Source of the DNA: Allobosea sp. Root381
Lineage (GTDB): Bacteria; Pseudomonadota; Alphaproteobacteria; Rhizobiales; Beijerinckiaceae
Length of the DNA: 58,324 bases
Direction: 5' to 3'
NCBI RefSeq assembly: GCF_001429395.1
Contig: NZ_LMJT01000021.1
Coordinates: forward strand, 1 to 58,324
The notes beneath the pieces were generated by a model, which was not told where the DNA came from, searched no databases, and was given only the letters and a program-made list of their open reading frames with translations. Made by a program: the position numbers and the translations under genes. Shown piece by piece: positions 49,001-57,331 of this stretch. Position 1 is the stretch's first letter; each line of letters opens with the position of its first letter.

Positions 49001-49030
49001 AAAAAAGCCGGCTCTAAAGCCGGCTTTCTC
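49001..49030. terminator. bidirectional intrinsic terminator (aapM / gcrA)
   Basis: A perfect 10-bp stem AAAGCCGGCT / AGCCGGCTTT (49004-49013, 49018-49027) with loop CTAA is flanked by an A-run on the left and TTTCTC on the right. It gives a strong minus-strand terminator for gcrA (TTTTTT after the stem) and a weaker plus-strand one for aapM. Confidence 0.9.
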
Positions 49031-49051
49031 AAAATCGTTAGGGGGCGCGCT

Positions 49052-49609
49052 TCAGGCCCGGACGCGACTGCGATCGCGCCGGCGGTCGGCGGCGGGCTGG
49101 TAGGCAATGCGGGCGTGGTAACCGCAATAGGGCATGCCGGTGACCGAGCGGCCGCCGCAGAAGCGGAATTCGGCCGTCGTCGGGTCGCCCATCGGCCAGC
49201 GGCACATGTACTCCCGCAGGTCCATGATGGTGACGCGCTCCGAGAACGGGATCACCACATCCTCGGACGGCATCGGCTCGCGCGCGGTCTCGGCTTCGAT
49301 CTCCGGGGCATATTGCGGCGCGAGCGCATTGGCGCCGCGCGTCATCGGGCCGGCGCCCGCGCCCTGGTTGCTCATCGGATGGCTGGGGGAACGGGGCGGG
49401 GCCTTGCGCGGCGCGCTGGCGCGTGGGGTGCTGGCGGTGGCGGGGTTCTTGGCGCGCCCCGAAAGGCCGAGGCGATGCACCTTTCCGATCACGGCGTTGC
49501 GCGTGACGCTGCCGAGTTCGGCCGCAATCTGGCTGGCGCTCAGGCCGTCGCTCCAGAGCTTCTTGAGAAGCTCGACGCGCTCTTCCGTCCATGCTCCGGC
49601 TTCGTTCAT
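49052..49609 (-). CDS. gcrA: GcrA cell-cycle regulator
   Basis: 185 aa. GcrA binds sigma70-RNA polymerase and CcrM-methylated promoters and drives S-phase genes in alphaproteobacteria. The N-terminal helical DNA-binding domain is WTEERVELLKKLWSDGLSASQIAAELG followed by VTRNAVIGKVHRLGLSGR. A Pro/Ser/Ala-rich linker leads to a C-terminal sigma-binding part with CRWPMGDPTTAEFRFCGGRSVTGMPYCGYHARIAYQP. The ATG at 49609 has AGGTGAG about 8 nt upstream; the longer frame to 49858 is not conserved. A GANTC cluster lies about 180-206 bp upstream. Confidence 0.95.
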   Translation of the reverse strand: MNEAGAWTEERVELLKKLWSDGLSASQIAAELGSVTRNAVIGKVHRLGLSGRAKNPATASTPRASAPRKAPPRSPSHPMSNQGAGAGPMTRGANALAPQYAPEIEAETAREPMPSEDVVIPFSERVTIMDLREYMCRWPMGDPTTAEFRFCGGRSVTGMPYCGYHARIAYQPAADRRRDRSRVRA

Positions 49610-49789
49610 CGGGCTCACCTGTCTTCTCGGCCGGTTCCTTGCGGCTCCGGCCCGTGGGCGGGTTCGTGGCGGAATCCGATACCCTCGGCGTCCGTCACAA
49701 AAACGGAAGCCGCTCCAGCCGAGACTGATGGTACAGGGGTCGCCGCACGAAATGTCGTATCTGACGAAGCCGACCATACAAGATGCCCG

Positions 49790-49815
49790 GACTCGGCCAC
49801 AAGAGTCGCCGAATC
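49790..49815. promoter_or_regulatory. cluster of three GANTC (CcrM methylation) sites
   Basis: GACTC (49790-49794), GAGTC (49803-49807) and GAATC (49811-49815) fall in 26 bp. Two more GAATC sites lie at 49672 and 49861. At this base composition one GANTC per about 300 bp is expected, so this is a dense group. It is upstream of gcrA and also upstream of the argD-side promoter. Confidence 0.7.
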
Positions 49816-49897
49816 GGAAATAGCCTTTTCCCCAGCCGATTGATCGATCGCAGGTCAAGCGAATCCTTTCGGCAACACTTCCGCGAGGGCAGCGGAA

Positions 49898-49926
49898 TTG
49901 ACAGGGGCGGCACCGTTCAGCATAGT
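49898..49926 (+). promoter_or_regulatory. sigma70-type promoter reading toward argD
   Basis: A perfect TTGACA (49898-49903) is followed by a 17-bp spacer and CATAGT (49921-49926, 4 of 6 to TATAAT). The expected start is near 49932-49933, just before a GC-rich hairpin. Distance to the argD ATG is about 230 nt. Confidence 0.7.
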
Positions 49927-49940
49927 CCCTGTGCAGCTTC

Positions 49941-49968
49941 GCCGCCCTTCCGGGCGGCGCTTATGTTT
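49941..49968 (+). terminator. hairpin with T-run at the start of the argD leader (possible attenuator)
   Basis: GCCGCCC (49941-49947) pairs with GGGCGGC (49952-49958) across a TTCC tetraloop, followed by GCTTATGTTTTT. It starts about 8 nt after the predicted transcription start. The T-run is displaced by seven bases from the stem, so termination would be less efficient than a classic terminator; an RNA of about 36 nt is the expected product. Confidence 0.55.
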
Positions 49969-50161
49969 TTGGATCAGGGCTTTCCGACGATGCGGAAGAC
50001 GGTGCGACGAGATGTCGGGAGCTGGCAGCGACGATAAACGTCGTCGCCGGGCCGCAGGCTGTGCAGCTGGCAGGCAGCACGGACCGGCCAGCCCCGGACC
50101 ACCGTTTTCAGTCCAGCGCCAATCCTTATCTCCACATCGCCCGTTGCGAGGATCGCATCCC

Positions 50162-51382
50162 ATGGCCTCCGCCTCTGTTTCCGCCGATTCATCCGTCCTG
50201 TTGCCGACCTATGCCCGCGCACCCGTCGCCTTCGAGCGCGGCGAAGGCGCCTGGGCGATCACGGCGGACGGTACGCGCTATCTCGATTTCGGCGCTGGCA
50301 TCGCCGTCAATTCGCTCGGCCACGCCCATCCGCATCTGGTCAAGGCGCTGAGCGCGCAGGCCGGCAAGATCTGGCACACCTCGAACCTCTACACGATGCC
50401 GGAAGGCGAGCGGCTCGCGCGCCGGCTCTGCGAGGCGACCTTCGCCGAGCGCGCCTTCTTCACCAATTCGGGCGCCGAGGCGAACGAATGCGCGATCAAG
50501 ATGGCGCGCAAGTATCACGCCGCGAAAGGCCAGCCCGAGCGCTATCGGATCGTCACCTTCGAGGGCGCCTTCCATGGCCGCACGCTGGCGACCATCGCCG
50601 CCGGCGGGCAGCAGAAATACATCGACGGCTTCGGCCCGAAGGTCGAGGGCTTCGACCAGGTGCCGTTCGACAACGAGGCCGCGCTGCGCGCAGCGATCGG
50701 GCCGGAGACGGCGGCGCTGATGGTGGAGCCGATCCAGGGCGAGGGGGGCTTGCGCTCGGCGCCGCCGCGCTTCCTCAAGCTGCTGCGCGAACTCTGCGAC
50801 GAGCACGGCCTGCTGCTGATCTTCGATGAGATCCAGACCGGCGTCGGCCGCAGCGGCAAGTTCTTCGCCTATGAGCTTTCGGGCGTGGCGCCGGACATCA
50901 TGTCGGTCGCCAAGGGCATCGGCGGCGGCTTCCCGATGGGCGTCTGCCTCGCGACCGAAGAAGCAGCCTCGGGCATGACGCTCGGCACGCACGGCACGAC
51001 CTTCGGCGGCAATCCGCTCGCCATGGCGGTCGGCAACGCCGTGCTCGACGTTATCCTGGCCCCGGGATTCATCGACAATGTCGCGAAGACGTCGCTGCGC
51101 CTGAAGCAGTCCCTGGCCGAGCTCAAGGACAAGCATCCCGAGATCATCGCCGAGATTCGCGGCGAAGGGCTGATGCTGGGCCTCAAGCTGCACACGCCGA
51201 ACACGGATTTCGTCACCGAGGCGCGCGCGGCCGGGCTGCTGGTCGTCGGCGCCGGCGACAATGTCGTGCGCCTGCTGCCGCCGCTGATCATCGGCGATGC
51301 CGACGTCGCCGAGGCCGTCTCGCGGCTGGATCGCGCCGCGACCGCGGTCGAGGCGACGCTCAAGCGGCCCGCCGCCGAATAA
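50162..51382 (+). CDS. argD: acetylornithine aminotransferase
   Basis: 406 aa class III PLP aminotransferase of arginine synthesis (N-acetylglutamate-semialdehyde to N-acetylornithine); many also act in lysine synthesis. Motifs: [67 protein letters not shown] and the PLP lysine in [13 protein letters not shown]. The ATG at 50162 gives [11 protein letters not shown]; the frame stays open 88 codons upstream through the leader hairpin but that part is not homologous. argF follows 35 bp later. Confidence 0.96.
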   Translation: MASASVSADSSVLLPTYARAPVAFERGEGAWAITADGTRYLDFGAGIAVNSLGHAHPHLVKALSAQAGKIWHTSNLYTMPEGERLARRLCEATFAERAFFTNSGAEANECAIKMARKYHAAKGQPERYRIVTFEGAFHGRTLATIAAGGQQKYIDGFGPKVEGFDQVPFDNEAALRAAIGPETAALMVEPIQGEGGLRSAPPRFLKLLRELCDEHGLLLIFDEIQTGVGRSGKFFAYELSGVAPDIMSVAKGIGGGFPMGVCLATEEAASGMTLGTHGTTFGGNPLAMAVGNAVLDVILAPGFIDNVAKTSLRLKQSLAELKDKHPEIIAEIRGEGLMLGLKLHTPNTDFVTEARAAGLLVVGAGDNVVRLLPPLIIGDADVAEAVSRLDRAATAVEATLKRPAAE

Positions 51383-51417
51383 ACCCCTTCATCCCTGAGA
51401 AACGAAGGAAGCGCCCC

Positions 51418-52338
51418 GTGACGCGCCATTTCCTCGACCTTTCCGATTTCTCCGCCACGGAGCTGCGCGCCATCCTGCGTGCCGGCGACGAGATCAAGGC
51501 GCGCCGCCGAACCCCGGCTGCTGCCGCCGACCGCCTGCTCGAGGGCAAGGTCGTCGCCATGGTCTTCGAGCAACCGTCCTTGCGCACCCGCGTCTCCTTC
51601 GATGTCGGCATCCGCGAGCTCGGTGGTTCGCCGATGATGGTGACCGGGCGCGAGATCGAACTCGGCGAGCGCGAGACCATCGCGGATACCGCCCGCGTGC
51701 TCTCGCGCTATGTCGACGCGATCATGATCCGCATGCTCGACCATGATTCCGTGGTCGAGATGGCGAAATACGCCACCGTTCCCGTGATCAACGGGCTGAC
51801 CAAGCGCCAGCATCCCTGCCAGGTCATGGCAGATGTCATGACCTTCGAGGAACGCAAGGGGCCGATCCAGGGCAAGCGCATCGCCTGGACCGGCGACACC
51901 AACAACGTGCTGACCTCCTGGGTCCATGCCGCCGGCCGGCTCGATTTCGAGCTCGCCATCGCGACGCCCGAGGAACTCGCGCCACCTCCGGCCCTGGTCG
52001 ACTGGGCGAGGAAGCAGGGTGCGAAGATTTCGCTGACCTCGCGACCGGAAGCGGCGGTCGAGGGCGCCGACTGCATCATCACCGATTGCTGGGTCTCGAT
52101 GGGCGACGAGGAAGGCACGCGCCACAACCTGCTGCGTCCCTATCAGGTCGACGAGCGCCTGCTCGGCCGCGCCGAGAAGGATGCGATCTTCATGCACTGC
52201 CTGCCGGCGAGCCGCGGCGAGGAGGTAACCGACGCCGTGATGGACGGCCCGCAATCGGCCGTGTTCGACGAGGCTGAGAACCGCCTGCATGCGCAGAAGG
52301 GCATCCTCGCCTGGTGCTTCGGTGGAGTCGCGGCCTGA
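51418..52338 (+). CDS. argF: ornithine carbamoyltransferase
   Basis: 306 aa, GTG start. It makes citrulline from ornithine and carbamoyl phosphate. The carbamoyl-phosphate loop reads [10 protein letters not shown] (Leu where many enzymes have Thr in STRT), HPCQVMAD and [12 protein letters not shown] are intact, and WVSMGDE marks the ornithine loop. Its stop shares one base with the hslO start (TGATG). It forms an operon with argD and hslO, an order common in Rhizobiales. Confidence 0.96.
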   Translation: MTRHFLDLSDFSATELRAILRAGDEIKARRRTPAAAADRLLEGKVVAMVFEQPSLRTRVSFDVGIRELGGSPMMVTGREIELGERETIADTARVLSRYVDAIMIRMLDHDSVVEMAKYATVPVINGLTKRQHPCQVMADVMTFEERKGPIQGKRIAWTGDTNNVLTSWVHAAGRLDFELAIATPEELAPPPALVDWARKQGAKISLTSRPEAAVEGADCIITDCWVSMGDEEGTRHNLLRPYQVDERLLGRAEKDAIFMHCLPASRGEEVTDAVMDGPQSAVFDEAENRLHAQKGILAWCFGGVAA

Positions 52339-53345
52339 TGGCCGATCTGGAAAATGCCGCGGCGAGCGTGACGCTCGACGATCGGGTGGTGCCGTTCACC
52401 GTGCCCGATCTCGACGTGCGCGGCCGCGTCGTCCGCCTCGGGCCCTCGATCGACACGGTCCTAGCCCGTCACGGCTATCCAGAGGCGGTCTCGCGCGTGC
52501 TGGGCGAGGCGGCGGCGCTGACCGTGATGCTCGGCACCGCACTGAAATTCGAGGGCCGCTTCCAGCTCCAGACCAAGAGCGACGGGCCGATCTCGATGCT
52601 GGTCGTCGACTTCAACGCTCCGGACGTCTACCGCGCCGTCGCGCATTTCGACGAGGCCAGGGTCGCCGAGGCCGTCGCCGCAGGCACGGTTTCGACCGGC
52701 GATCTGCTCGGCGAGGGCCATCTCGCCATGACGGTCGACCAGGGCTCCGCGACGACGCGCTACCAAGGCGTCGTCGTATTGACGCGACAGGGGCTCGAGG
52801 AGGCCGCGCACCAGTATTTCCGCCAGTCGGAGCAGATACCGAGCCGGGTCCGCCTCGGTGTCGGCTCGGTCGTGACCGGGGACGGGCGGCAATGGCGGGC
52901 CGGCGGACTGCTGGTGCAGTTCATGCCGCATTCGGTCGACCGGCTGCGCGCCGCCGACCTGCATCCCGGGGACGCGCCGAAGGGCCACGAAATTCTCGAG
53001 GCATCCGATCCGGACGGTATCAACGACGATGCCTGGGCCGAGGCGCGCTCGCTGGTCGAGACGATCGAGGACCATGAGTTGCTCGATCCGCTGCTGGAAA
53101 GCGAGCGGCTGCTCTATCGGCTGTTCCACGAGCGCGGCGCGCGCGTCTTCGACCCCGTTCTGGTCCGTGAGGATTGCCGTTGTTCGCGCGAACGTGTGCT
53201 CGGCATGCTGCGCGGCTTCTCGGCCGAGGATCGCCAGGCCATGGTGGCGGATGACGGCACGCTCGGCGTCACCTGCGAGTTCTGCTCGCGGCGCTACAGC
53301 TTCGTCGCGAGCGAGGTCGAGGCCGGACTGTCCGCCGGCGCCTGA
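52338..53345 (+). CDS. hslO: redox-regulated chaperone Hsp33
   Basis: 335 aa. Hsp33 is a holdase switched on by oxidation. The zinc redox switch near the C-terminus is EDCRCSRERVLG (CxC) and VTCEFCSRRY (CxxC). The N-terminal substrate domain includes EAAALTVMLGTALKFEGRFQLQTKSDGPI. The ATG at 52338 overlaps the argF stop by one base; an upstream in-frame start would run into argF and is not used. It is longer than E. coli Hsp33 (292 aa), mostly in the N-terminal part. Confidence 0.95.
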   Translation: MADLENAAASVTLDDRVVPFTVPDLDVRGRVVRLGPSIDTVLARHGYPEAVSRVLGEAAALTVMLGTALKFEGRFQLQTKSDGPISMLVVDFNAPDVYRAVAHFDEARVAEAVAAGTVSTGDLLGEGHLAMTVDQGSATTRYQGVVVLTRQGLEEAAHQYFRQSEQIPSRVRLGVGSVVTGDGRQWRAGGLLVQFMPHSVDRLRAADLHPGDAPKGHEILEASDPDGINDDAWAEARSLVETIEDHELLDPLLESERLLYRLFHERGARVFDPVLVREDCRCSRERVLGMLRGFSAEDRQAMVADDGTLGVTCEFCSRRYSFVASEVEAGLSAGA

Positions 53346-53373
53346 CCGTCCGCGACCCGTCAGCGGGAAAACG

Positions 53374-54090
53374 ATGGCGCGCAGCATCACCACGATCGGT
53401 TTCGACGCCGACGATACGCTCTGGCAGAACGAGCAGTTCTTCCGCCTGACGGAAGAGCGCTTCGTCGCCCTGCTTGGCGCCCATGGCGAGGCGGCGGAGA
53501 TTTCCGGCCGGCTGCTCGACGCCGAGCGGCGCAACCTCGCCTTCTATGGATTCGGCATCAAGGGCTTCGTGCTTTCGATGATCGAGACCGCGATCGAGGT
53601 CACGCGCGGCGAGGTGCCGGCCTCGGTGATCGGCGAGATCCTGGCGGCAGGCCGCGAGATGGCGGCGCACCCGGTCGAGACGTTGCCCCAGGCGCGCGAG
53701 ACGCTTGCCGCGCTCGCCACGAATTACCGGCTGGTACTGATCACCAAGGGCGATCTCTTCGATCAGGAGCGCAAGCTCGCGCAATCCGGCCTCGGCGACC
53801 TGTTTCAGGGCGTGGAAATCGTCAGCGACAAGACGGCGGAGGTCTATCGCCGCATCTTCGCGCGCCATGGCGGCGGGCCGGAGCGCGCGATGATGGTGGG
53901 GAATTCCCTCAAGTCGGACATCCTGCCGGCGCTGAAGGCCGGCTCATGGGCGGTCCACATCCCCCATGAGCTGACCTGGGTGCTGGAACATGCCGAGGAG
54001 CCGGTCGGCGAGCCGCGCTACCGGCGCATCGCCCGGCTCTCGGCGCTCGATGAACTGGTCCGCCTGATCGAAGCGGAAACGGCGCGGTAG
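53374..54090 (+). CDS. HAD-superfamily hydrolase
   Basis: 238 aa. Motif I GFDADDTLWQNE holds the nucleophile Asp and the second Asp; motif II is LITKGD; motif III lysine is in SDKTAEVYRRI; motif IV is MVGNSLKSDILPALKAG. A helical cap lies between motifs I and II. It is a small-molecule phosphatase-type enzyme; the substrate is not predictable. It starts 28 bp after hslO and converges on argE (11-bp gap). Confidence 0.88.
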   Translation: MARSITTIGFDADDTLWQNEQFFRLTEERFVALLGAHGEAAEISGRLLDAERRNLAFYGFGIKGFVLSMIETAIEVTRGEVPASVIGEILAAGREMAAHPVETLPQARETLAALATNYRLVLITKGDLFDQERKLAQSGLGDLFQGVEIVSDKTAEVYRRIFARHGGGPERAMMVGNSLKSDILPALKAGSWAVHIPHELTWVLEHAEEPVGEPRYRRIARLSALDELVRLIEAETAR

Positions 54091-54101
54091 GCCGGCCCGC
54101 G

Positions 54102-55307
54102 TCACGCTCGCAACGAGGGCGCGGCGCTATCCTGTCCCCGGCACTCCGCCAGCAGCTTACGCATGAAGGCCTCGCCGGCGGCGAACTGTTCCAGCGTGAT
54201 GTATTCGTCGGGCTGATGCGCCTGGTCTATCGAGCCCGGCCCGCAGACGATGGTCGGCAGCCCCGCCAGCTGGAAATGCCCGGCCTCGGTCGCATAGGCG
54301 ACGGCGATGGTGCGGTTGCGTTCGGCGAGGCGCATCACCAGGGTCTCGGCCTCCGAACCGGGATCGGGCGCAAGCCCCGGCACGTCCGAGCTCATCACCG
54401 TCTCGATCTTCGCTGTCGGAGCCGTCTTCTGCATCCGCGCCAGCACCTCCTGCGACAGCGCGGCGAAGCGCCCCGGGACGTATTCCGGATCGGAGTCTGG
54501 CAGGGTCCTCACTTCCCAGGACAGGTCGCAGCGATCCGCCAGGATGTTGCGGGCGATGCCGCCATGGAACTTGCCGACATGCACGGTGTCATAGGGCGGA
54601 TCATATCGCCCGCTCGCATCGGTTTCCGCCTCGCGCTCGTCGGCGAGCGAGACCAGCCCGGCCGAGAGCCGGATGCCGCCATGCACCGCGCTGGCGCCGA
54701 GATGCGGCTTCGAGGAATGAGCCGCCGCGCCGGTCACCGTCGTGAAGAAGGTGCGGATGCCCTTATGCGCGTCCGCCAGTTCCAGCATGGTCGGCTCGCC
54801 GACGATGACGGCGCGCGGCTTGGGCAGGTCCTTGCCCATGCGCGCGATGCCGTCGACCACGCCCAGGCAGGTGACTTCCTCGTCATAGGAGAAGAACAGG
54901 TGGATCGGCGTCTTCAGGTCGGCCGCCAGGAAATCCGGCACCAGCGCCAGCGCCAGCGCGATGAAGCCCTTCATGTCGACGGCACCGCGGCCATAGGCTT
55001 TTCCATCCGCGACATGCAGCGTGAACGGATCGCTGCTCCAGGCCTGGCCCTCCACCGGCACCACATCGGTGTGGCCGGAGAGCAGGATGCCGCCCTTGTC
55101 CTGCGGACCGAGCGTCGCGAACAGCGCCGCCTTGTCGCCTTCCGCATTGGGGATGCGGACCGAGGACACGCCCCAGCCGGCGAGATAGTCCTCGACGAAG
55201 GCGATCAGCGGCAGGTTCGATTTGTGGCTCACCGTATCGAAGGCGACGAGCTTGGCGAGCATGTCGAGCGGCGCGTAGCGCTGCCCGCTCAGTGAACTGG
55301 CAGTCAA
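54102..55307 (-). CDS. argE: acetylornithine deacetylase
   Basis: 401 aa M20 metallohydrolase that releases ornithine from N-acetylornithine. LSGHTDVVPVEGQ and GRGAVDMKGFIAL carry the metal His/Asp, FSYDEEVTCLG the catalytic Glu pair, and AHSSKPHLGASAVHGG the dimer-domain motif. The start is a TTG at 55307 with AGAAGG 7 nt upstream; it overlaps the apaG stop by 4 bases (TTGA). With argD and argF near by, three arginine genes lie within 6 kb. Confidence 0.94.
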   Translation of the reverse strand: MTASSLSGQRYAPLDMLAKLVAFDTVSHKSNLPLIAFVEDYLAGWGVSSVRIPNAEGDKAALFATLGPQDKGGILLSGHTDVVPVEGQAWSSDPFTLHVADGKAYGRGAVDMKGFIALALALVPDFLAADLKTPIHLFFSYDEEVTCLGVVDGIARMGKDLPKPRAVIVGEPTMLELADAHKGIRTFFTTVTGAAAHSSKPHLGASAVHGGIRLSAGLVSLADEREAETDASGRYDPPYDTVHVGKFHGGIARNILADRCDLSWEVRTLPDSDPEYVPGRFAALSQEVLARMQKTAPTAKIETVMSSDVPGLAPDPGSEAETLVMRLAERNRTIAVAYATEAGHFQLAGLPTIVCGPGSIDQAHQPDEYITLEQFAAGEAFMRKLLAECRGQDSAAPSLRA

Positions 55308-55696
55308 TGGAGAACCTTCTTCACATACGGGGAATCGAGCGGGAAAAGCGGAACCTCGACATCGAAGATCGTGCCGTCTTCGCCGAGCATGGCATAGAAG
55401 CCCCGCATCGAGCCATCGGGCGTCATCAGTGGGCAGCCCGAGGTGTAGCTGTAGCTTTCGCCGGGGCGCAGTACGGGCTGCTGCCCGACGACGCCGTCGC
55501 CACGCACCTGATGGACCTCGCCGCGGCCATCGGTGATGTACCAGTGGCGGCTCATCAGCTGCACCGTGCGCGCCGAGAGATTGAGGATCTCGATGGTGTA
55601 GGCCCAGAAGTAGCGGCCCTGCGCATGCGAGGACTCAGCCTCCATGAAGCTCGGCACGGCGGTCACGCGCACGCCATGCGTCTCCGCCTGATACAT
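55304..55696 (-). CDS. apaG: ApaG domain protein
   Basis: 130 aa from the ATG at 55696 (MYQAETHGVRVTAVPSF), with GGAG about 9 nt upstream. The fibronectin-III-like ApaG fold is marked by FWAYTIEILNLSARTVQLMSRHWYITDGRGEVHQVRGDGVVGQQP and the GCPLMTPDGSMRGFY end. Linked in E. coli to Co/Mg resistance; the activity is unclear. The longer open frame to 55933 is not conserved. The stop overlaps argE by 4 bases. Confidence 0.94.
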   Translation of the reverse strand: MYQAETHGVRVTAVPSFMEAESSHAQGRYFWAYTIEILNLSARTVQLMSRHWYITDGRGEVHQVRGDGVVGQQPVLRPGESYSYTSGCPLMTPDGSMRGFYAMLGEDGTIFDVEVPLFPLDSPYVKKVLH

Positions 55697-55892
55697 CGCT
55701 ACGGCTCCGTCCCTGAATGGCCCGGCCGGGGGGCTTCCGGACCTTGTTATGAACCGGCCGGCGGCAGGGTCAATGGCGAAGCCTTCGATTCTCGCGTGGA
55801 CAACCCTTGGCGCGGGCGCATTGGGGGAAGCCCGAAGCTTGGCCTTTGTCGCCGGCTTCGCTAGCTGTAGCCGATTGTTTTCCGGACATCGC

Positions 55893-56981
55893 ATGCTGCC
55901 CTTCAAGCCCGGTATCCAGCCAGATAGTCGCATCCGCGCCTTTATCGAAGGCGGCGCGATCAGGCTCGCCCATGCGCCGGCCGAGGGGCAGGTCCAGCCC
56001 GCCAGCCTCGATCTGCGCCTCGGCGAGAAAGCCTATCGCGTTCGTGCCAGCTTCCTGCCCGGGCCCGAGCGAACCGTCCGCCAGCGGCTCGACGAGCTCG
56101 CGCTGCATGAGATCGACCTGACCAGGGGCGCGGTCCTGGAAACCGATTGCGTCTATGTCGCGGAGCTGATGGAGGGTCTTGCGCTGCCGGCTGGCCTTCG
56201 CGCCGCCGCCAACCCCAAGAGCTCGACCGGGCGGCTAGACGTCTTCACCCGTGTCATCACGGATCGCTCGCGCGAGTTCGATCTGATCGAGGACGGCTAT
56301 GAAGGCCCGCTCTTCATCGAGATCTCGCCGCGCACTTTCCCGGTGCTGGTACGGTCGGGCTCGCGGCTCTCGCAGATCCGCTTCCGCGCCGGCGAGACGA
56401 AGCTCGACGACCGGGCCTTGGGCGAGCTGCACCAGCGCGAGACGCTGGTCAGCGCGGCCGATCCCTCCTTCCAGAGCGGCGTCGCCGTCAGCGTCGACCT
56501 GTCCGGCTTCGACGGGTTGATCGGCTACCGCGGCAAGCACCACACCGCCCTGATCGATGTCGACCGCGTCGGCGCCTATCGCGCCTCGGAGTTCTGGGAG
56601 CCGATCCCTGCGGACGGATCCCGTTCCCTGATCCTCGATCCCGGCCAGTTCTACATCCTGGCCTCGAAGGAAGCGGTCCATGTTCCGCCCGATTTCGCCG
56701 CCGAAATGACGCCCTTCGACGCGCTCGTCGGTGAGTTCCGGGTCCACTATGCCGGTTTCTTCGATCCGGGCTTCGGCCACAGCGCCGCCGGCGGCCGGGG
56801 TGCGCGAGCGGTCCTCGAGGTGCGCTCGCGCGACGTCCCCTTCATCATCGAGGACGGCCAGATCGTCGGCCGCCTTGTCTATGAGGCGATGGCCAGCCGC
56901 CCCGAGGCTCTCTACGGCGCCGGGCTGAAGTCGAACTATCAGGGCCAGGCCCTCAAGCTCTCGAAGCATTTCCACGATTGA
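55893..56981 (+). CDS. 2'-deoxycytidine 5'-triphosphate deaminase, double-length type
   Basis: 362 aa, about twice E. coli Dcd (193 aa). It makes dUTP from dCTP. Two dUTPase-like halves are seen: the first with RAAANPKSSTGRLDVFTRVITD (phosphate motif) and PLFIEISPRTFPVLVRSGSRLSQIRF, the second with FYILASKEAVHVPPDFAAEM and AVLEVRSRDVPFIIEDGQIVGRLVYE. The ATG at 55893 (MLPFKPGIQPDSRIR) is the standard start for this alphaproteobacterial form; an earlier in-frame start at 55749 adds 48 non-conserved residues. Confidence 0.92.
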   Translation: MLPFKPGIQPDSRIRAFIEGGAIRLAHAPAEGQVQPASLDLRLGEKAYRVRASFLPGPERTVRQRLDELALHEIDLTRGAVLETDCVYVAELMEGLALPAGLRAAANPKSSTGRLDVFTRVITDRSREFDLIEDGYEGPLFIEISPRTFPVLVRSGSRLSQIRFRAGETKLDDRALGELHQRETLVSAADPSFQSGVAVSVDLSGFDGLIGYRGKHHTALIDVDRVGAYRASEFWEPIPADGSRSLILDPGQFYILASKEAVHVPPDFAAEMTPFDALVGEFRVHYAGFFDPGFGHSAAGGRGARAVLEVRSRDVPFIIEDGQIVGRLVYEAMASRPEALYGAGLKSNYQGQALKLSKHFHD

Positions 56982-57172
56982 GCTTGCCCTGTGGCGAATG
57001 CGGCCCGGCTTGGCTGCCGCGGGGCTCCTGATCCAGCTTTGCAACGCGCGCGCGCGGGCCCTGTTCGCATCCTCTCGGAGGCGCCGGTTTGGCGCGAATA
57101 GGTGATGACTTCCCCCGGGGATGAAGCTATGAATCGCCGCGTCGGCGGCTGGCCTTGCCCGCGCACCGGCAT

Positions 57173-57247
57173 GCGGGCGTAGTTCAGTGGTAGAACGTCA
57201 GCTTCCCAAGCTGAATGTCGTCGGTTCGATCCCGATCGCCCGCTCCA
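57173..57247 (+). tRNA. tRNA-Gly (anticodon CCC)
   Basis: A full cloverleaf is seen. The acceptor arms are GCGGGCG (57173-57179) and CGCCCGC (57237-57243), followed by T and an encoded CCA. The anticodon arm is TCAGC-TTCCCAA-GCTGA with CCC at positions 34-36. The T arm is GTCGG-TTCGATC-CCGAT. It reads GGG codons. Its 3' end faces an integrase gene 85 bp away, the usual layout of a tRNA used as an attachment site. Confidence 0.95.
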
Positions 57248-57331
57248 AAATCCTTTGAAGCTTCAGAATGTTATGGCGGTCTACCGCTAAACTCGCGTTC
57301 CCCACGTTCCCCAACGCGTTCCCCAGCCTGT

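Larger units (their letters stand above)
49610..50161. other. divergent intergenic region (gcrA / argD)
   Basis: 552 bp. It contains five GANTC sites (49672, 49790, 49803, 49811, 49861), a sigma70-type promoter reading toward argD (49898-49926), and a hairpin plus T-run directly behind it (49941-49968). The stretch 49969-50161 is argD leader with no gene found. A short plus-strand frame at 49783-50037 has no protein-like features and was not called. No convincing gcrA promoter was seen. Confidence 0.6.

Noticed and set aside
49783..50037. 84-codon plus-strand gene in the gcrA-argD gap
   Set aside because: It runs through the promoter and hairpin, is rich in Arg and Ser without pattern, and has no ribosome site.
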